Positions 1 to 7,566 of a stretch of DNA of 25,650 nt are shown piece by piece (position 1 is the stretch's first letter; each line of letters opens with the position of its first letter). Below the pieces are notes generated by a model that did not search any database, had not been told where the DNA came from, and was given only the letters and a program-made list of their open reading frames with translations. The position numbers and the translations under genes are program-made. This DNA comes from CAZKUN01 sp964555935 (GTDB lineage: Bacteria > Armatimonadota > Zipacnadia > Zipacnadales > VGFC01): positions 1 through 25,650 of the forward strand of contig CAZKUN010000127.1 in the NCBI GenBank assembly GCA_964555935.1, in the 5' to 3' direction.

Positions 1-680
1 AAGTTACCGGTGCGGTTGACCAACACTTCCAGGTCCTTCGCGCGCAGCCCCACGGGAATCACCGGGTCCACCACGCACTCCATGAGGTCGGCGCGGATAT
101 CGTCTTGGTTCTTGCCAGGCATGTGCTGGGTTGCGAACAGCACCTTGGTTACATCAACCGGCTCGTCGTCCTCATAGCGAACGGTAACCTGGGTCTTCCC
201 GTCGGGGCGCAAGTAGCTCAGCATGCCGTTCTTGCGCACCTCGGCCATGCGTTCGGCCAGCCGGTGGGCGAGGTGGATCGCCATCGGCATGTACTCTTCG
301 GTCTCGTTCGTCGCATAGCCAAACATCATGCCCTGATCGCCGGCGCCACCGGTGTCGACTCCCATTGCGATATCAGGCGACTGCTCCTCGATCGCAACCA
401 TGACGCCCATCGTCTCGAAGTCGAACCCGAACTTGGCGCGCGTGTAGCCGATGTCCCTAACGGTCTCGCGGGCGAGTTTGGCGACCGGGATGTAGCAATC
501 GATCGTAACCTCTCCCGAGACAATGCAAAGGCCCGTCGTGACCATCGTCTCGCACGCCACTCGTGCCATCGGATCGTGCGCGACCGCGTAATCCAGAACC
601 GCGTCTGAAATCTGGTCGCAGACTTTATCCGGGTGTCCTTCGGTCACCGACTCAGATGTGAACACATACGATTTTCCCAA
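1..680 (-). CDS. metK: S-adenosylmethionine synthetase, C-terminus cut off by window edge
   Basis: Makes S-adenosylmethionine from methionine and ATP in the cytosol. About 226 N-terminal residues are present of a family usually near 385-400 aa. The N-terminus has the family signature TSESVTEGHPDKVCDQISDA, followed by the ATP-binding hexapeptide context GAGDQGMMFGYA; the last visible residues (VNRTGNF) match the central-domain region. The start is a TTG at 678-680: an in-frame GGAGG (688-692 on the complement) sits 7 nt upstream and the TTG places GKSYVFTSESVTEG at the N-terminus as expected; there is no ATG nearby. It begins 14 bp after the coaBC stop, so it is very likely the third gene of the gmk-coaBC-metK operon. 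The window has several SAM users (methyltransferase, radical SAM enzyme), but no regulatory link is visible. Confidence 0.97.
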   Translation of the reverse strand, partial: MGKSYVFTSESVTEGHPDKVCDQISDAVLDYAVAHDPMARVACETMVTTGLCIVSGEVTIDCYIPVAKLARETVRDIGYTRAKFGFDFETMGVMVAIEEQSPDIAMGVDTGGAGDQGMMFGYATNETEEYMPMAIHLAHRLAERMAEVRKNGMLSYLRPDGKTQVTVRYEDDEPVDVTKVLFATQHMPGKNQDDIRADLMECVVDPVIPVGLRAKDLEVLVNRTGN

Positions 681-694
681 AGTCTTGCCTCCTG

Positions 695-1897
695 TTAACG
701 TCGAGCGACAAGCGCCAGGACTTCATCCCACACGCGCCGCGCAACATCTACCTTACTCATTAGCGGAAGCTCTTCCGGCGCTTGCTCCGGCCGGATCAGC
801 GTCACGCGATTCGTATCCACTCCGAACCCGCTACCGGGCTCGGCCACATCGTTCAACACCACCAGGTCCGAATTCTTCTCGCGCAGTTTCGTCTCCGCGC
901 GTTCGATACCTCCGCCCGTCTCGGCGGCGAAGCTCACGACTACCTTGTTGCCCTTGTCGCGCCCGACCTCCGCGATGATGTCCTCGGTCGGCTGAAGCTC
1001 AAGCGTGATTGGGCCCTCGCCGCGCGCGACCTTCGTGTCGGCGACTTCGGCGACGGTGAAATCGCCCGGCGCCGCGGCGGCGATCACAACATCCGCATCC
1101 GCCGCGTGGGCCTGCACCTGCGCGCGCATTTCATCGGCTGAGACCACGTCGACGGTCGTCACGCCCGCCGGCGGCGGGAGCTGAGTCGGCCCGGAGATCA
1201 CGATGACCTCGGCGCCCGTGTCGCGCGCCGCCAGGGCAAGAGCATGCCCCATCTTGCCCGTCGATGGATTGGTGATGAAGCGCACGGGGTCAATGTACTC
1301 GCGCGTCGGGCCGGACGTGATAACCACCTTCAGCCCAGAACCCGCGGCGCTGATGCCCAGCGCCTGCTTGAGAGTCTCGACGATGCTGTCGGGTTCGGCC
1401 ATGCGCCCCGCGCCAACGACCCCCGACGCCAGGCGCCCCTCGATGGGACCGGCGAAGCAGCGGCCCGACTCGGCGAGCTTGCGGACATTCTCTTGCACCG
1501 CCGGGTTCGCCCACATGCGGAAGTTCATGGCCGGCGCGAAGACTGTTGGCGCGTCGCAAGCCATGAGAACCGTTGAGACCAGGTCATCAGCAATGCCATT
1601 GGCCGCTTTGCCTAAAATGTTCGCGGTTGCCGGGACAATAAGGACCGCGTCCGCCCAGTCCGTCAGCGAGATGTGCTTGAGGTCTCCCCCGCTCTCGCCG
1701 TCGAACATCTCAACCGCCACCGGCCCGCCGGAGATCGCCCGAAACGTGGTCGGCCCGACCAACTCGCAAGCGCTCTTGGTCATCACCACGCGGACCTCGG
1801 CGCCGGCCACCTTGAGGCGTCGGATGACGTCGCATGCCTTGTAGGCCGCGATGCTACCGGTCACGCCGATGATGATCTTGCGCCCGTCGAGGCTCAT
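695..1897 (-). CDS. coaBC: Bifunctional phosphopantothenoylcysteine decarboxylase / phosphopantothenate-cysteine ligase
   Basis: Two consecutive steps of coenzyme A synthesis: ligation of cysteine to 4'-phosphopantothenate (CoaB) and FMN-dependent decarboxylation to 4'-phosphopantetheine (CoaC). The protein is 400 aa. The N-terminal CoaC domain (about 1-180) has the flavin-fold start IIIGVTGSIAAYKACD, catalytic His75 in KHISLTDWAD, and Asn125 in the PAMNFRMW motif. The C-terminal CoaB domain has ITSGPTREYIDPVRFITNPS near residue 190 and NDVAEPGSGFG near the end. The residue equivalent to the E. coli Dfp active-site Cys158 reads as serine here (LASG, codon at 1424-1426). The ATG is chosen because it overlaps the gmk stop (ATGA) and is preceded by GGAGAG; a longer upstream reading would run deep into gmk. 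Expressed with gmk by translational coupling, and followed after 14 bp by metK. Confidence 0.96.
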   Translation of the reverse strand: MSLDGRKIIIGVTGSIAAYKACDVIRRLKVAGAEVRVVMTKSACELVGPTTFRAISGGPVAVEMFDGESGGDLKHISLTDWADAVLIVPATANILGKAANGIADDLVSTVLMACDAPTVFAPAMNFRMWANPAVQENVRKLAESGRCFAGPIEGRLASGVVGAGRMAEPDSIVETLKQALGISAAGSGLKVVITSGPTREYIDPVRFITNPSTGKMGHALALAARDTGAEVIVISGPTQLPPPAGVTTVDVVSADEMRAQVQAHAADADVVIAAAAPGDFTVAEVADTKVARGEGPITLELQPTEDIIAEVGRDKGNKVVVSFAAETGGGIERAETKLREKNSDLVVLNDVAEPGSGFGVDTNRVTLIRPEQAPEELPLMSKVDVARRVWDEVLALVARR

Positions 1898-2547
1898 GAT
1901 CTCTCCGCCCGCGTCGAGGCTTCGCCGTCGGCGAGCAACCGGTCGCGCAAGCTCTCGCAGTCCTGCCGATGGACGCGGTAGTGTTCGGCGTGCAGGATGC
2001 CGGCCAGGACGCGAGCCGTCTTCTCGCTGTCGTCGTTCACAACAATATACTCGTACTCGCACATCCCGCGGATCTCTGGAATCGCGCTCTCGCAGCGCTT
2101 CTGAACTTCCACTTCGCTCTCAGTATCGCGACCCCGAAGCCTGCTCACCAGCTCCGCCCAACTGGGGGGCGCGATGAAGACCATGATACACTCGGGGATC
2201 TGTTGCCGAACCTGAAATGCCCCTTGGCAGTCGATCTCCAGCACCACGTCCTCGCCCGCGTCCAGGCGGGCCTTGACCCACTTACCGCTGGTTCCGTAGC
2301 TCTGATCCCGGTGGACGACGGCCCACTCCAGGAACTCGCCGCCCAGCTTCTTGCGGTCAAATTCGTCCTTCGAGACGAAGATATAGTCCTGGCCATCGAC
2401 CTCGCCATCGCGCGGCGGGCGGGTGGTGTGCGAGACCGACGTGCGCAAGTCCGGCCGGATCTCCCGCAGGTGGCGGATGACCGTACCCTTGCCCACGCCC
2501 GACGGCCCAGAGACAACCAGCGCCAAACCGTTGCTGTCCAGAGCCAC
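1894..2547 (-). CDS. gmk: Guanylate kinase
   Basis: Phosphorylates GMP to GDP with ATP. With the GTG start it is 217 aa, near the usual 200-210. The P-loop GPSGVGKGT lies near residues 14-22; SHTTRPPRDGEVDGQDY is the GMP-binding region; LEIDCQGAFQVRQQIPE and the C-terminal YIVVNDD segment are family hallmarks. Start choice is uncertain: a strong AGGAGG lies only 2-3 nt before the GTG at 2545-2547, about 8 nt before a CTG, and about 23 nt before a TTG (2524-2526) that would give the family-typical short N-terminus MALVVSGPSG. First gene of the minus-strand operon; a promoter is readable about 53 bp upstream. In Firmicutes rpoZ often lies between gmk and coaBC; here the two overlap by 4 bp and rpoZ is absent from this position. 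Confidence 0.95.
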   Translation of the reverse strand: MALDSNGLALVVSGPSGVGKGTVIRHLREIRPDLRTSVSHTTRPPRDGEVDGQDYIFVSKDEFDRKKLGGEFLEWAVVHRDQSYGTSGKWVKARLDAGEDVVLEIDCQGAFQVRQQIPECIMVFIAPPSWAELVSRLRGRDTESEVEVQKRCESAIPEIRGMCEYEYIVVNDDSEKTARVLAGILHAEHYRVHRQDCESLRDRLLADGEASTRAERS

Positions 2548-2599
2548 GCCCTCCTGGCGGGATCGCGTCTGCCTCGCCGCACTGCCCAAAGCGACGTGG

Positions 2600-2629
2600 A
2601 TTGTACCACAGCGGGCGAGGGAGGCGCAA
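2600..2629 (-). promoter_or_regulatory. Sigma70-type promoter for gmk-coaBC-metK
   Basis: On the minus strand TTGCGC (2629-2624), an 18-nt spacer, then TACAAT (2605-2600) preceded by TGG, which also gives an extended -10. Transcription would start near 2593, leaving a leader of about 45 nt before gmk. Pattern seen directly; activity is inferred. Confidence 0.55.
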
Positions 2630-2721
2630 CTGGAGGCATGAGCCACCGAGAGGTATGCTGGGCGTTCACCGAGAACACAAGCCAGTGAGGCAGGCGCGCC
2701 GCCAAGCCGAGTCACCACCAC

Positions 2722-3474
2722 ATGAGCCAAGTCGAATACGGTCCTCTCGCCCAGTATTACGAGCTGATCAATGAGGCCTGCGTCCCTTATGACGATCAGG
2801 CTGCCTTTGTATGGGCCGTTCTCGAAGAATACGGGTCTGGCGAGGGCGACGTGAGAGTGCTCGACGTCGCGGCGGGTCCTGGGTTGCTCAGCAAGCGCAT
2901 GGCGGCGGGCGGCCTGAATGTGGTTGGGTTCGACCTATCAGAGGAGTTAGTCAGGCAGGCCCATAACAAGCTCCCAGGGCGCGCCATTCGGGCCGACATG
3001 CGCGTCCTGCCGTTCGGCGAGCGCTTCGATATGGCGTGCTGCCTCCTGCACACCATCAACTACATGGCGCGCGACGAGGATCTGCGGAGCGCGTTCGGCG
3101 AGATCGCGCGGGCGTTGAAGCCCGGCGGGTTACTGGTGATGGACTTCATCGCCTACACGCCACGCAGTGACTGGAACGCCGAGTGGACCGAGACGATTCT
3201 GCGGGGAGAGCTGAAGATCGAGACATCTCACCAGCAATCGGCGGACTGGCGGCGAATGGTGGCGACCGACAGGCACTCGTACACGGTCACCGACGGCGAT
3301 CGCACGTGGGAAGCCTCGGGCGTTGATGAGTTGCGAATCACCAGTCCCGGCGAGATCCGGCAGTTCGCGGAAGCGGCTGGTTTGGACCATCTGGCGACGA
3401 CGGGAAAGTATCGGCTCAACACGGCGTTGGGATATGATGGGGGCGCCATCGTCGCCCGCAAGCCATCGCGTTGA
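2722..3474 (+). CDS. Class I SAM-dependent methyltransferase, substrate unknown
   Basis: A 250-aa soluble protein with a single Rossmann-type methyltransferase domain. Motif I is VLDVAAGPG (about residues 46-54), followed by the acidic ribose-binding end of strand 2 in VVGFDLSEELVRQA; a motif II/III-like segment ALKPGGLLVMDF follows after the helical part. The mid-region Cys-Cys (ACCLLHTINYM) occupies the place where small-molecule methyltransferases shape their substrate pocket. No C-terminal extension or membrane segment. Start at ATG 2722, chosen because MSQVEYGPLAQYYELIN is a typical family N-terminus; no good Shine-Dalgarno is visible before it (CACCACC). It stands divergent from gmk across about 170 bp. 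Its stop overlaps the -35 box of the next gene's promoter, so it is probably a single-gene unit. Substrate cannot be told from sequence. Confidence 0.9.
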   Translation: MSQVEYGPLAQYYELINEACVPYDDQAAFVWAVLEEYGSGEGDVRVLDVAAGPGLLSKRMAAGGLNVVGFDLSEELVRQAHNKLPGRAIRADMRVLPFGERFDMACCLLHTINYMARDEDLRSAFGEIARALKPGGLLVMDFIAYTPRSDWNAEWTETILRGELKIETSHQQSADWRRMVATDRHSYTVTDGDRTWEASGVDELRITSPGEIRQFAEAAGLDHLATTGKYRLNTALGYDGGAIVARKPSR

Positions 3475-3500
3475 TCGACTTAGGAATCGAGTGGTATAAT
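3471..3500 (+). promoter_or_regulatory. Sigma70-type promoter for the beta-CASP gene
   Basis: TTGATC (3471-3476), 18-nt spacer, perfect TATAAT (3495-3500) preceded by TGG (extended -10). It lies in the 72-bp gap before the TTG start at 3547, and its -35 overlaps the stop codon of the upstream methyltransferase gene. This is the best promoter match in the window. Confidence 0.65.
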
Positions 3501-3546
3501 CGCCAGCATATTTGACCTCTTCCGCAGGAACCGGGAGGCAGCACGC

Positions 3547-5055
3547 TTGAGACTCCACATGCGCGGCGCCATTCGCAATGTCACGGGCTCGTGCTACATC
3601 ATCGAGACGCCATCAGGCAACATCATGGTCGATTGCGGGCTCTACCAGGGCAACCGCAAGCGGGAGGAGCTCAACCGGCGACCATTCGCCTTCGATCCCG
3701 GCGACATCCGCTGGGTCATCCTCACCCACGCCCACATCGACCACGCCGGACTCGTGCCACGGCTCGTCAAGGAGGGCTACGAGGGCGAAATCATCACCCA
3801 TGCGGCGACGTGCGATCTGGCCGATATCATGCTCCGCGACAGCGGGCATATCCAGGAAGAAGACGCCGAGTACGCCCAGAAGAAATGGCGCCGCCGAGGC
3901 AAGAAGACCCCTCCCCCGCCTCCGGCGATCTATACCATTGAGGACGCGGAGGTGGCTGTTCAGAGGCTCCGCCCCGTCCCATACGATGAAGTCGTCGATC
4001 TATGCCCCGAGATCCGCATCAGGTTCGTCGACGCCGGCCACATCCTCGGCGCCGCGCATGTCGAGGTCTGGCTGAAGGACGGCGACGAGCGGGTCCGCTT
4101 GACGTTCAGCGGCGACATCGGCTCCGGAGACAGTCGCATCATCCGCGCCCCGGAGAGCCCGTCGGCGTGCGATTACCTCGTCATGGAGAGCACCTACGGG
4201 AATCGCTACCACGACGCCCAGGGAGCGCGTGACGCTCGGCTGAGAGACGCGGTGCAGAGAACCCTCCAATCGCGGAGCAAGGTGGTCATTCCCGCCTTCA
4301 GCGTCGGGCGCACTCAGGAGATTGTCTACGCCCTCAACGAGATGATCGAGCGGCACGAGCTGCCCGATTTCAGCGCATTTGTCGACAGCCCGTTGGCGAT
4401 CAGCGCGACGAAGATCTACCAGAAGCATCCGGAGTGTTTCCACAAGGACCTCGTCGAAGATATCATGAGCGGAGACGACCCGTTCGACTTTCCCAAACTG
4501 CGCTTCACGCGCTCGGTCGAGGACAGCAAGGACATCAACAGGGTCCGCGGCGCGTGCGTGATCATCTCGGCGGCCGGGATGTGTACGGCCGGCCGGATCA
4601 GGCATCACCTTCGCAACCACATCGGCAACGAGAACAACCTGATCCTCTTCGTCGGCTACCAGGCCCAGAACACTCTCGGGCGTCGGATTCGCGACGGGTT
4701 CTCGCCCGTGCGGATCTTCGGCGAGCAGACCGAGGTGATGGCCCAGGTCGAGGCGATTGACGGCTTTAGCGCGCATGCGGACCGCGGGCAGCTACTGACA
4801 TGGTTCGGCGGCATCCCCGAGCCGCCGGCGTACACGATCGTCACCCATGGCGAGACGGAAGCATCGTTCTCATTCCGCGACGCGCTGGACAAGCAGATGA
4901 GCGCTCGCGCAATCGTGCCTGAGCTTGGCGAGGTCATCGACCTGATCCCCGAGAATCGAGCCATCGAGGATCTCATGGAAGAGCAGCGCCTGCGCCCGCT
5001 GGAAGAACCAGCCGAGGAAGACCCAAAGCGCGTGGATCAGCCGGACCCAGACTGA
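3547..5055 (+). CDS. Beta-CASP family metallo-beta-lactamase fold RNase-like protein (CPSF/Ysh1-like)
   Basis: A 502-aa cytosolic metallo-hydrolase of the class that includes bacterial relatives of eukaryotic CPSF73 and RNase J; family members cleave RNA as endo- or 5'-exonucleases. The MBL zinc motif HAHIDH is at about residues 61-66; further ligand regions are AGHILGAAHVEV and FSGDIGSGDS. The beta-CASP cap follows: YLVMESTYGNRYH, VVIPAFSVGRTQEIVYAL, ISAAGMCTAGRIRHHL, GYQAQNTLGRRI, and the returning MBL segment DGFSAHADRGQL with a distal THGE histidine. The last 30 residues are acidic and proline-rich. A TTG start at 3547 is preferred: GGGAGG precedes it by 8 nt; the next in-frame ATG is 3559. 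It has its own promoter and precedes the pentapeptide gene by 27 bp, suggesting co-transcription. The in vivo RNA target is unknown. Confidence 0.93.
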   Translation: MRLHMRGAIRNVTGSCYIIETPSGNIMVDCGLYQGNRKREELNRRPFAFDPGDIRWVILTHAHIDHAGLVPRLVKEGYEGEIITHAATCDLADIMLRDSGHIQEEDAEYAQKKWRRRGKKTPPPPPAIYTIEDAEVAVQRLRPVPYDEVVDLCPEIRIRFVDAGHILGAAHVEVWLKDGDERVRLTFSGDIGSGDSRIIRAPESPSACDYLVMESTYGNRYHDAQGARDARLRDAVQRTLQSRSKVVIPAFSVGRTQEIVYALNEMIERHELPDFSAFVDSPLAISATKIYQKHPECFHKDLVEDIMSGDDPFDFPKLRFTRSVEDSKDINRVRGACVIISAAGMCTAGRIRHHLRNHIGNENNLILFVGYQAQNTLGRRIRDGFSPVRIFGEQTEVMAQVEAIDGFSAHADRGQLLTWFGGIPEPPAYTIVTHGETEASFSFRDALDKQMSARAIVPELGEVIDLIPENRAIEDLMEEQRLRPLEEPAEEDPKRVDQPDPD

Positions 5056-5082
5056 GCCGAATAATAGACCGGAGGGATCGGT

Positions 5083-6504
5083 TTGCGGATAGTATTGGCC
5101 TTAGTCGTCCTTTCAGCTATGACCGCCGGCGTCCAGGCCCAGCCGGCCGACTCAGAGGCAGTTCAGGCCGGTCAGAATCTGAGCAACGCTCGAATGCCGG
5201 GCGCGGAGTTCGTAGACCGCGATCTGAGTGACACGGTCTGGCACAAAGCAGACCTGCGAGGCGCCCGATTCACGCAGTGCGATCTCAAGCGCGCGGATTT
5301 CTCGGAGGCGTACCTCAACGGCGCCATCTTCCAGCTCTGCGACCTCACCGACGCCAAGCTCGACGCCGCCGTCCTCCCTGGCGCCTACTTTGACGCGTGC
5401 GAGATGTCGGGCGCGACGTTCTCGGGGGCGTTTATCGGCGGCATGGCGCTAGTGGATGTGGCCATCGCTCCCACGGGCGCGACGCATCTGCCGGCCGTGC
5501 GCGCGGCGCTCCAGCTGCATGGCGATGAACTTCCAAGCCCCGCCCTGCTCGCCGCCACATCAGGCGATGCTTTCGCGTTCTCGTATCAGGGCTCTAACCC
5601 GGATGCCTGGCCCGGTTCCCCGATGACGTTCAACCCGATCCTGCTCGCGCTCGACACCCTCGGCCACGACGCCTCGCTCCGCACGAACATGTCCGGAGCC
5701 GGCGCCGCCACCAAGGAACTCACATCCGTCCTGCGCCGTGGTCTCGTCGCTCTGGTCCCCATGAAACTAGCGGGGGGGGGCGGACTAACGGGCAATGCGG
5801 TTGAGGACGCCATCTGGTGCGCGATTCACCAAGTTTCCAATGAGGACACGGGCTATGAGGCGGTGCGAGTACACACGCCCTTCGGCCCGATGGATATGCC
5901 GATGGAGGATGTGGTCCGGCGCTGGCGCGGGCCGTGGACGACATTGGTGCCGGCGGGGGATGGTCAGTATTCAGCGACATACGCCATGGTCACCGTGGGC
6001 GCGCGGAAGGAGACCCTCTCTCCGCTTGACGTTGACGTGGAGATTCTCCGGAACGCGTCTGCGATCCTCAACGAGCCCCGAAGCTACGCGGAGGCCTACG
6101 GCGGCTTCGCGGCCTACGAGGCCCTGATGGCGGACCTCAAGCGGCCCGCCGAAGACGTGTCGGCCGCGATTCTCTGGTCGGGCAAACCCCGGCAGCAACT
6201 CATCGCGTCGCGGATCCTCGCCGCGGCATACCTGCGTGAGGCGGCGCCGAACATGCCCGATGCCGCCCGAACATCAGTCGAGCGCGCGGCGGCTCTGTAT
6301 GACCAGGTCGTGACCGTCCTGCGGGATGAATGGCCGCTCCCGGAAGCGAAGGCTTTCGAGGGTGAGAACGCGGTCGCCGCGGTTGGCGACGCGGCCGCCA
6401 GACGCCCACACGCCATCGCCGCGCTTGAAGAGGCGCTCAGCCGCGAGCGGCGCGCGATCGCGCTGATGGAGCAAGCGGTCGCAGACGCCGTTCGCGCCCA
6501 GTAA
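5083..6504 (+). CDS. Secreted pentapeptide-repeat protein with C-terminal domain resembling a C39/BtrH-like fold
   Basis: A 473-aa predicted secreted protein; function unknown. Residues 1-19 form a Sec signal peptide (MRIVLALVVLSAMTAGVQA). Residues about 33-120 are pentapeptide repeats of the A(D/N)Lxx type (for example ADLRGARFTQCDLKRADFSE), which fold into a right-handed quadrilateral beta-helix. The region about 160-310 has the order of small cysteine-protease-like/butirosin-BtrH-like domains (GSPMTFNPILLALDTLGHD, then LVALVPMKLAG, then VHTPFGPMDMPMEDVVRRWR), which is a tentative reading. The rest is helical, rich in Ala and Arg/Glu. A TTG start follows GGAGGG with about 7 nt spacing. A run of nine G residues at 5772-5780 lies inside the coding frame (Gly-rich KLAGGGGLTG). 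Downstream of the beta-CASP gene by 27 bp and followed by a strong hairpin. Confidence 0.82.
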   Translation: MRIVLALVVLSAMTAGVQAQPADSEAVQAGQNLSNARMPGAEFVDRDLSDTVWHKADLRGARFTQCDLKRADFSEAYLNGAIFQLCDLTDAKLDAAVLPGAYFDACEMSGATFSGAFIGGMALVDVAIAPTGATHLPAVRAALQLHGDELPSPALLAATSGDAFAFSYQGSNPDAWPGSPMTFNPILLALDTLGHDASLRTNMSGAGAATKELTSVLRRGLVALVPMKLAGGGGLTGNAVEDAIWCAIHQVSNEDTGYEAVRVHTPFGPMDMPMEDVVRRWRGPWTTLVPAGDGQYSATYAMVTVGARKETLSPLDVDVEILRNASAILNEPRSYAEAYGGFAAYEALMADLKRPAEDVSAAILWSGKPRQQLIASRILAAAYLREAAPNMPDAARTSVERAAALYDQVVTVLRDEWPLPEAKAFEGENAVAAVGDAAARRPHAIAALEEALSRERRAIALMEQAVADAVRAQ

Positions 6505-6522
6505 GCGCTACCCGATCCTACA

Positions 6523-6554
6523 CTGACGGGCAGGCATTCGTGCCTGCCCGTCAG
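6523..6554 (+). terminator. Perfect 14-bp hairpin with TTCG loop, likely terminator of the pentapeptide operon
   Basis: Left arm 6523-6536 and right arm 6541-6554 pair without mismatch around the tetraloop TTCG (6537-6540). It starts 18 bp after the TAA at 6504. No T-tract follows on either strand, so it may terminate poorly or act as a 3'-end stabiliser rather than a classic intrinsic terminator. Confidence 0.6.
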
Positions 6555-6684
6555 CGATTCTGCCGGCCGCTCCACACAACCTCCACGATTGGTACCGCAC
6601 AACTTCAACGGCCGGAGGTACTCTGGACTGGACTATCGGAGGAACCTCGACAGTTCGCTCTGTTGATGCCAAGCAGAGGGACGG

Positions 6685-7566
6685 ATGCCAATGAAGATCG
6701 CGCCAATTGGTCTGGCTCTCAATCTACTCCTGGCCACGCTGCTCCTCGGCTGCACACCGGAGGGAGAGCAGGCCATCAGCGACGCGGCGATCCCGTCCGG
6801 CATCGCTGAGACGCCCGAACCCGCACCGCAAGAGATCCTCGTGCTGGCCGCCGCATCGCTAACCGAGGCCCTTGAGCCATTCGAGTCGTTCGCGGAGGAG
6901 CAACTCCGGGCAGAGATCACCATCAGCCTCGGAGGCTCCCAGTCATTGCGGACGACGCTCGAGGGCGGCAACTCCGCTGATCTCTTCATATCCGCCGACA
7001 TGGATCACATCCAGGCCCTGGTCGATGCCGAACTGGCCACCGACGCCTTCGAGTTCGCCCACAACCGCCTCGCCCTCGCCGTCCCGAAGGCCAACCCCGC
7101 GGACATCGAGTCGCTCGCCGACATCGCGGACGAGGGCGTCAAGGTCGTCCTGGCCGTCGACAGTTGCCCTGTTGGCAAATACACGCGCAAGCTCCTGGAC
7201 GCGTGCGAGGAGCAAGCCGACCTGCCGCCCGACTTCGCTGAGAAGGTGCTCGCCAATGTCGTCAGCGAGGATGCAAACGTCAAGCAGGTCCTCAGCAAGG
7301 TGATCTTCGGCGCCGCCGACGCAGCGTTCGTGTACGAGTCAGACCTGACCGAGGACGTCCGCGTGAACGTCATCGAGATCGACATCCCCGAAGACGCGCA
7401 GCAAGTCGCCACGTACGCGGCATGCATCCCCCGGTCCGCTAAGAACCCCGACGGCGGGCGCGACTTCATGGAGTGTCTGCTCTCGACGGACGGACGACAG
7501 GCGATCACCACGGCAACTCCGATTGAGTTCATCGATTTGGCGGTCCCCCCATGGACCCAAGGTTAA
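6685..7566 (+). CDS. modA: Molybdate ABC transporter substrate-binding lipoprotein
   Basis: Periplasmic or membrane-anchored receptor that binds molybdate (or tungstate) and delivers it to ModBC. 293 aa. N-terminal lipoprotein signal with lipobox LLLGC, Cys at residue 23, followed by a Pro/Glu-rich linker. The mature domain starts ILVLAAASLTEALEPFESFA, with the oxyanion-binding Ser region, then GGSQSLRTTLEGGNSADLFI, VDSCPVGKYTRKLLD (equivalent to the usual VPxGxYAR) and GAADAAFVYESD, all ModA landmarks. Two in-frame ATGs are close together: 6685 (4 nt after AGAGGG) and 6691 (10 nt after it); the second gives the cleaner signal peptide MKIAPIGLALNLLLATLLLG. It overlaps modB by 16 bp. No ModE-type operator or molybdenum-cofactor riboswitch could be recognised in the 130 bp upstream. 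Confidence 0.95.
   Translation: MPMKIAPIGLALNLLLATLLLGCTPEGEQAISDAAIPSGIAETPEPAPQEILVLAAASLTEALEPFESFAEEQLRAEITISLGGSQSLRTTLEGGNSADLFISADMDHIQALVDAELATDAFEFAHNRLALAVPKANPADIESLADIADEGVKVVLAVDSCPVGKYTRKLLDACEEQADLPPDFAEKVLANVVSEDANVKQVLSKVIFGAADAAFVYESDLTEDVRVNVIEIDIPEDAQQVATYAACIPRSAKNPDGGRDFMECLLSTDGRQAITTATPIEFIDLAVPPWTQG

Noticed and set aside
105..608. Plus-strand open frame of 167 codons
   Set aside because: It lies antisense to metK, whose translation matches the family along its whole length; it has no recognisable domain and no ribosome site.
2635..2659. Possible plus-strand promoter (CTGGAG, 18 nt, TATGCT) for the methyltransferase gene
   Set aside because: The -35 matches the consensus at only two or three positions; not enough to report as a feature.
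4000..4776. Minus-strand open frame of 258 codons inside the beta-CASP gene
   Set aside because: Antisense shadow of a well-conserved gene, created by high GC content; no family similarity.
6555..6684. Search for a molybdenum-cofactor riboswitch or ModE site before modA
   Set aside because: No conserved stem pattern or ModE-type palindrome could be recognised.
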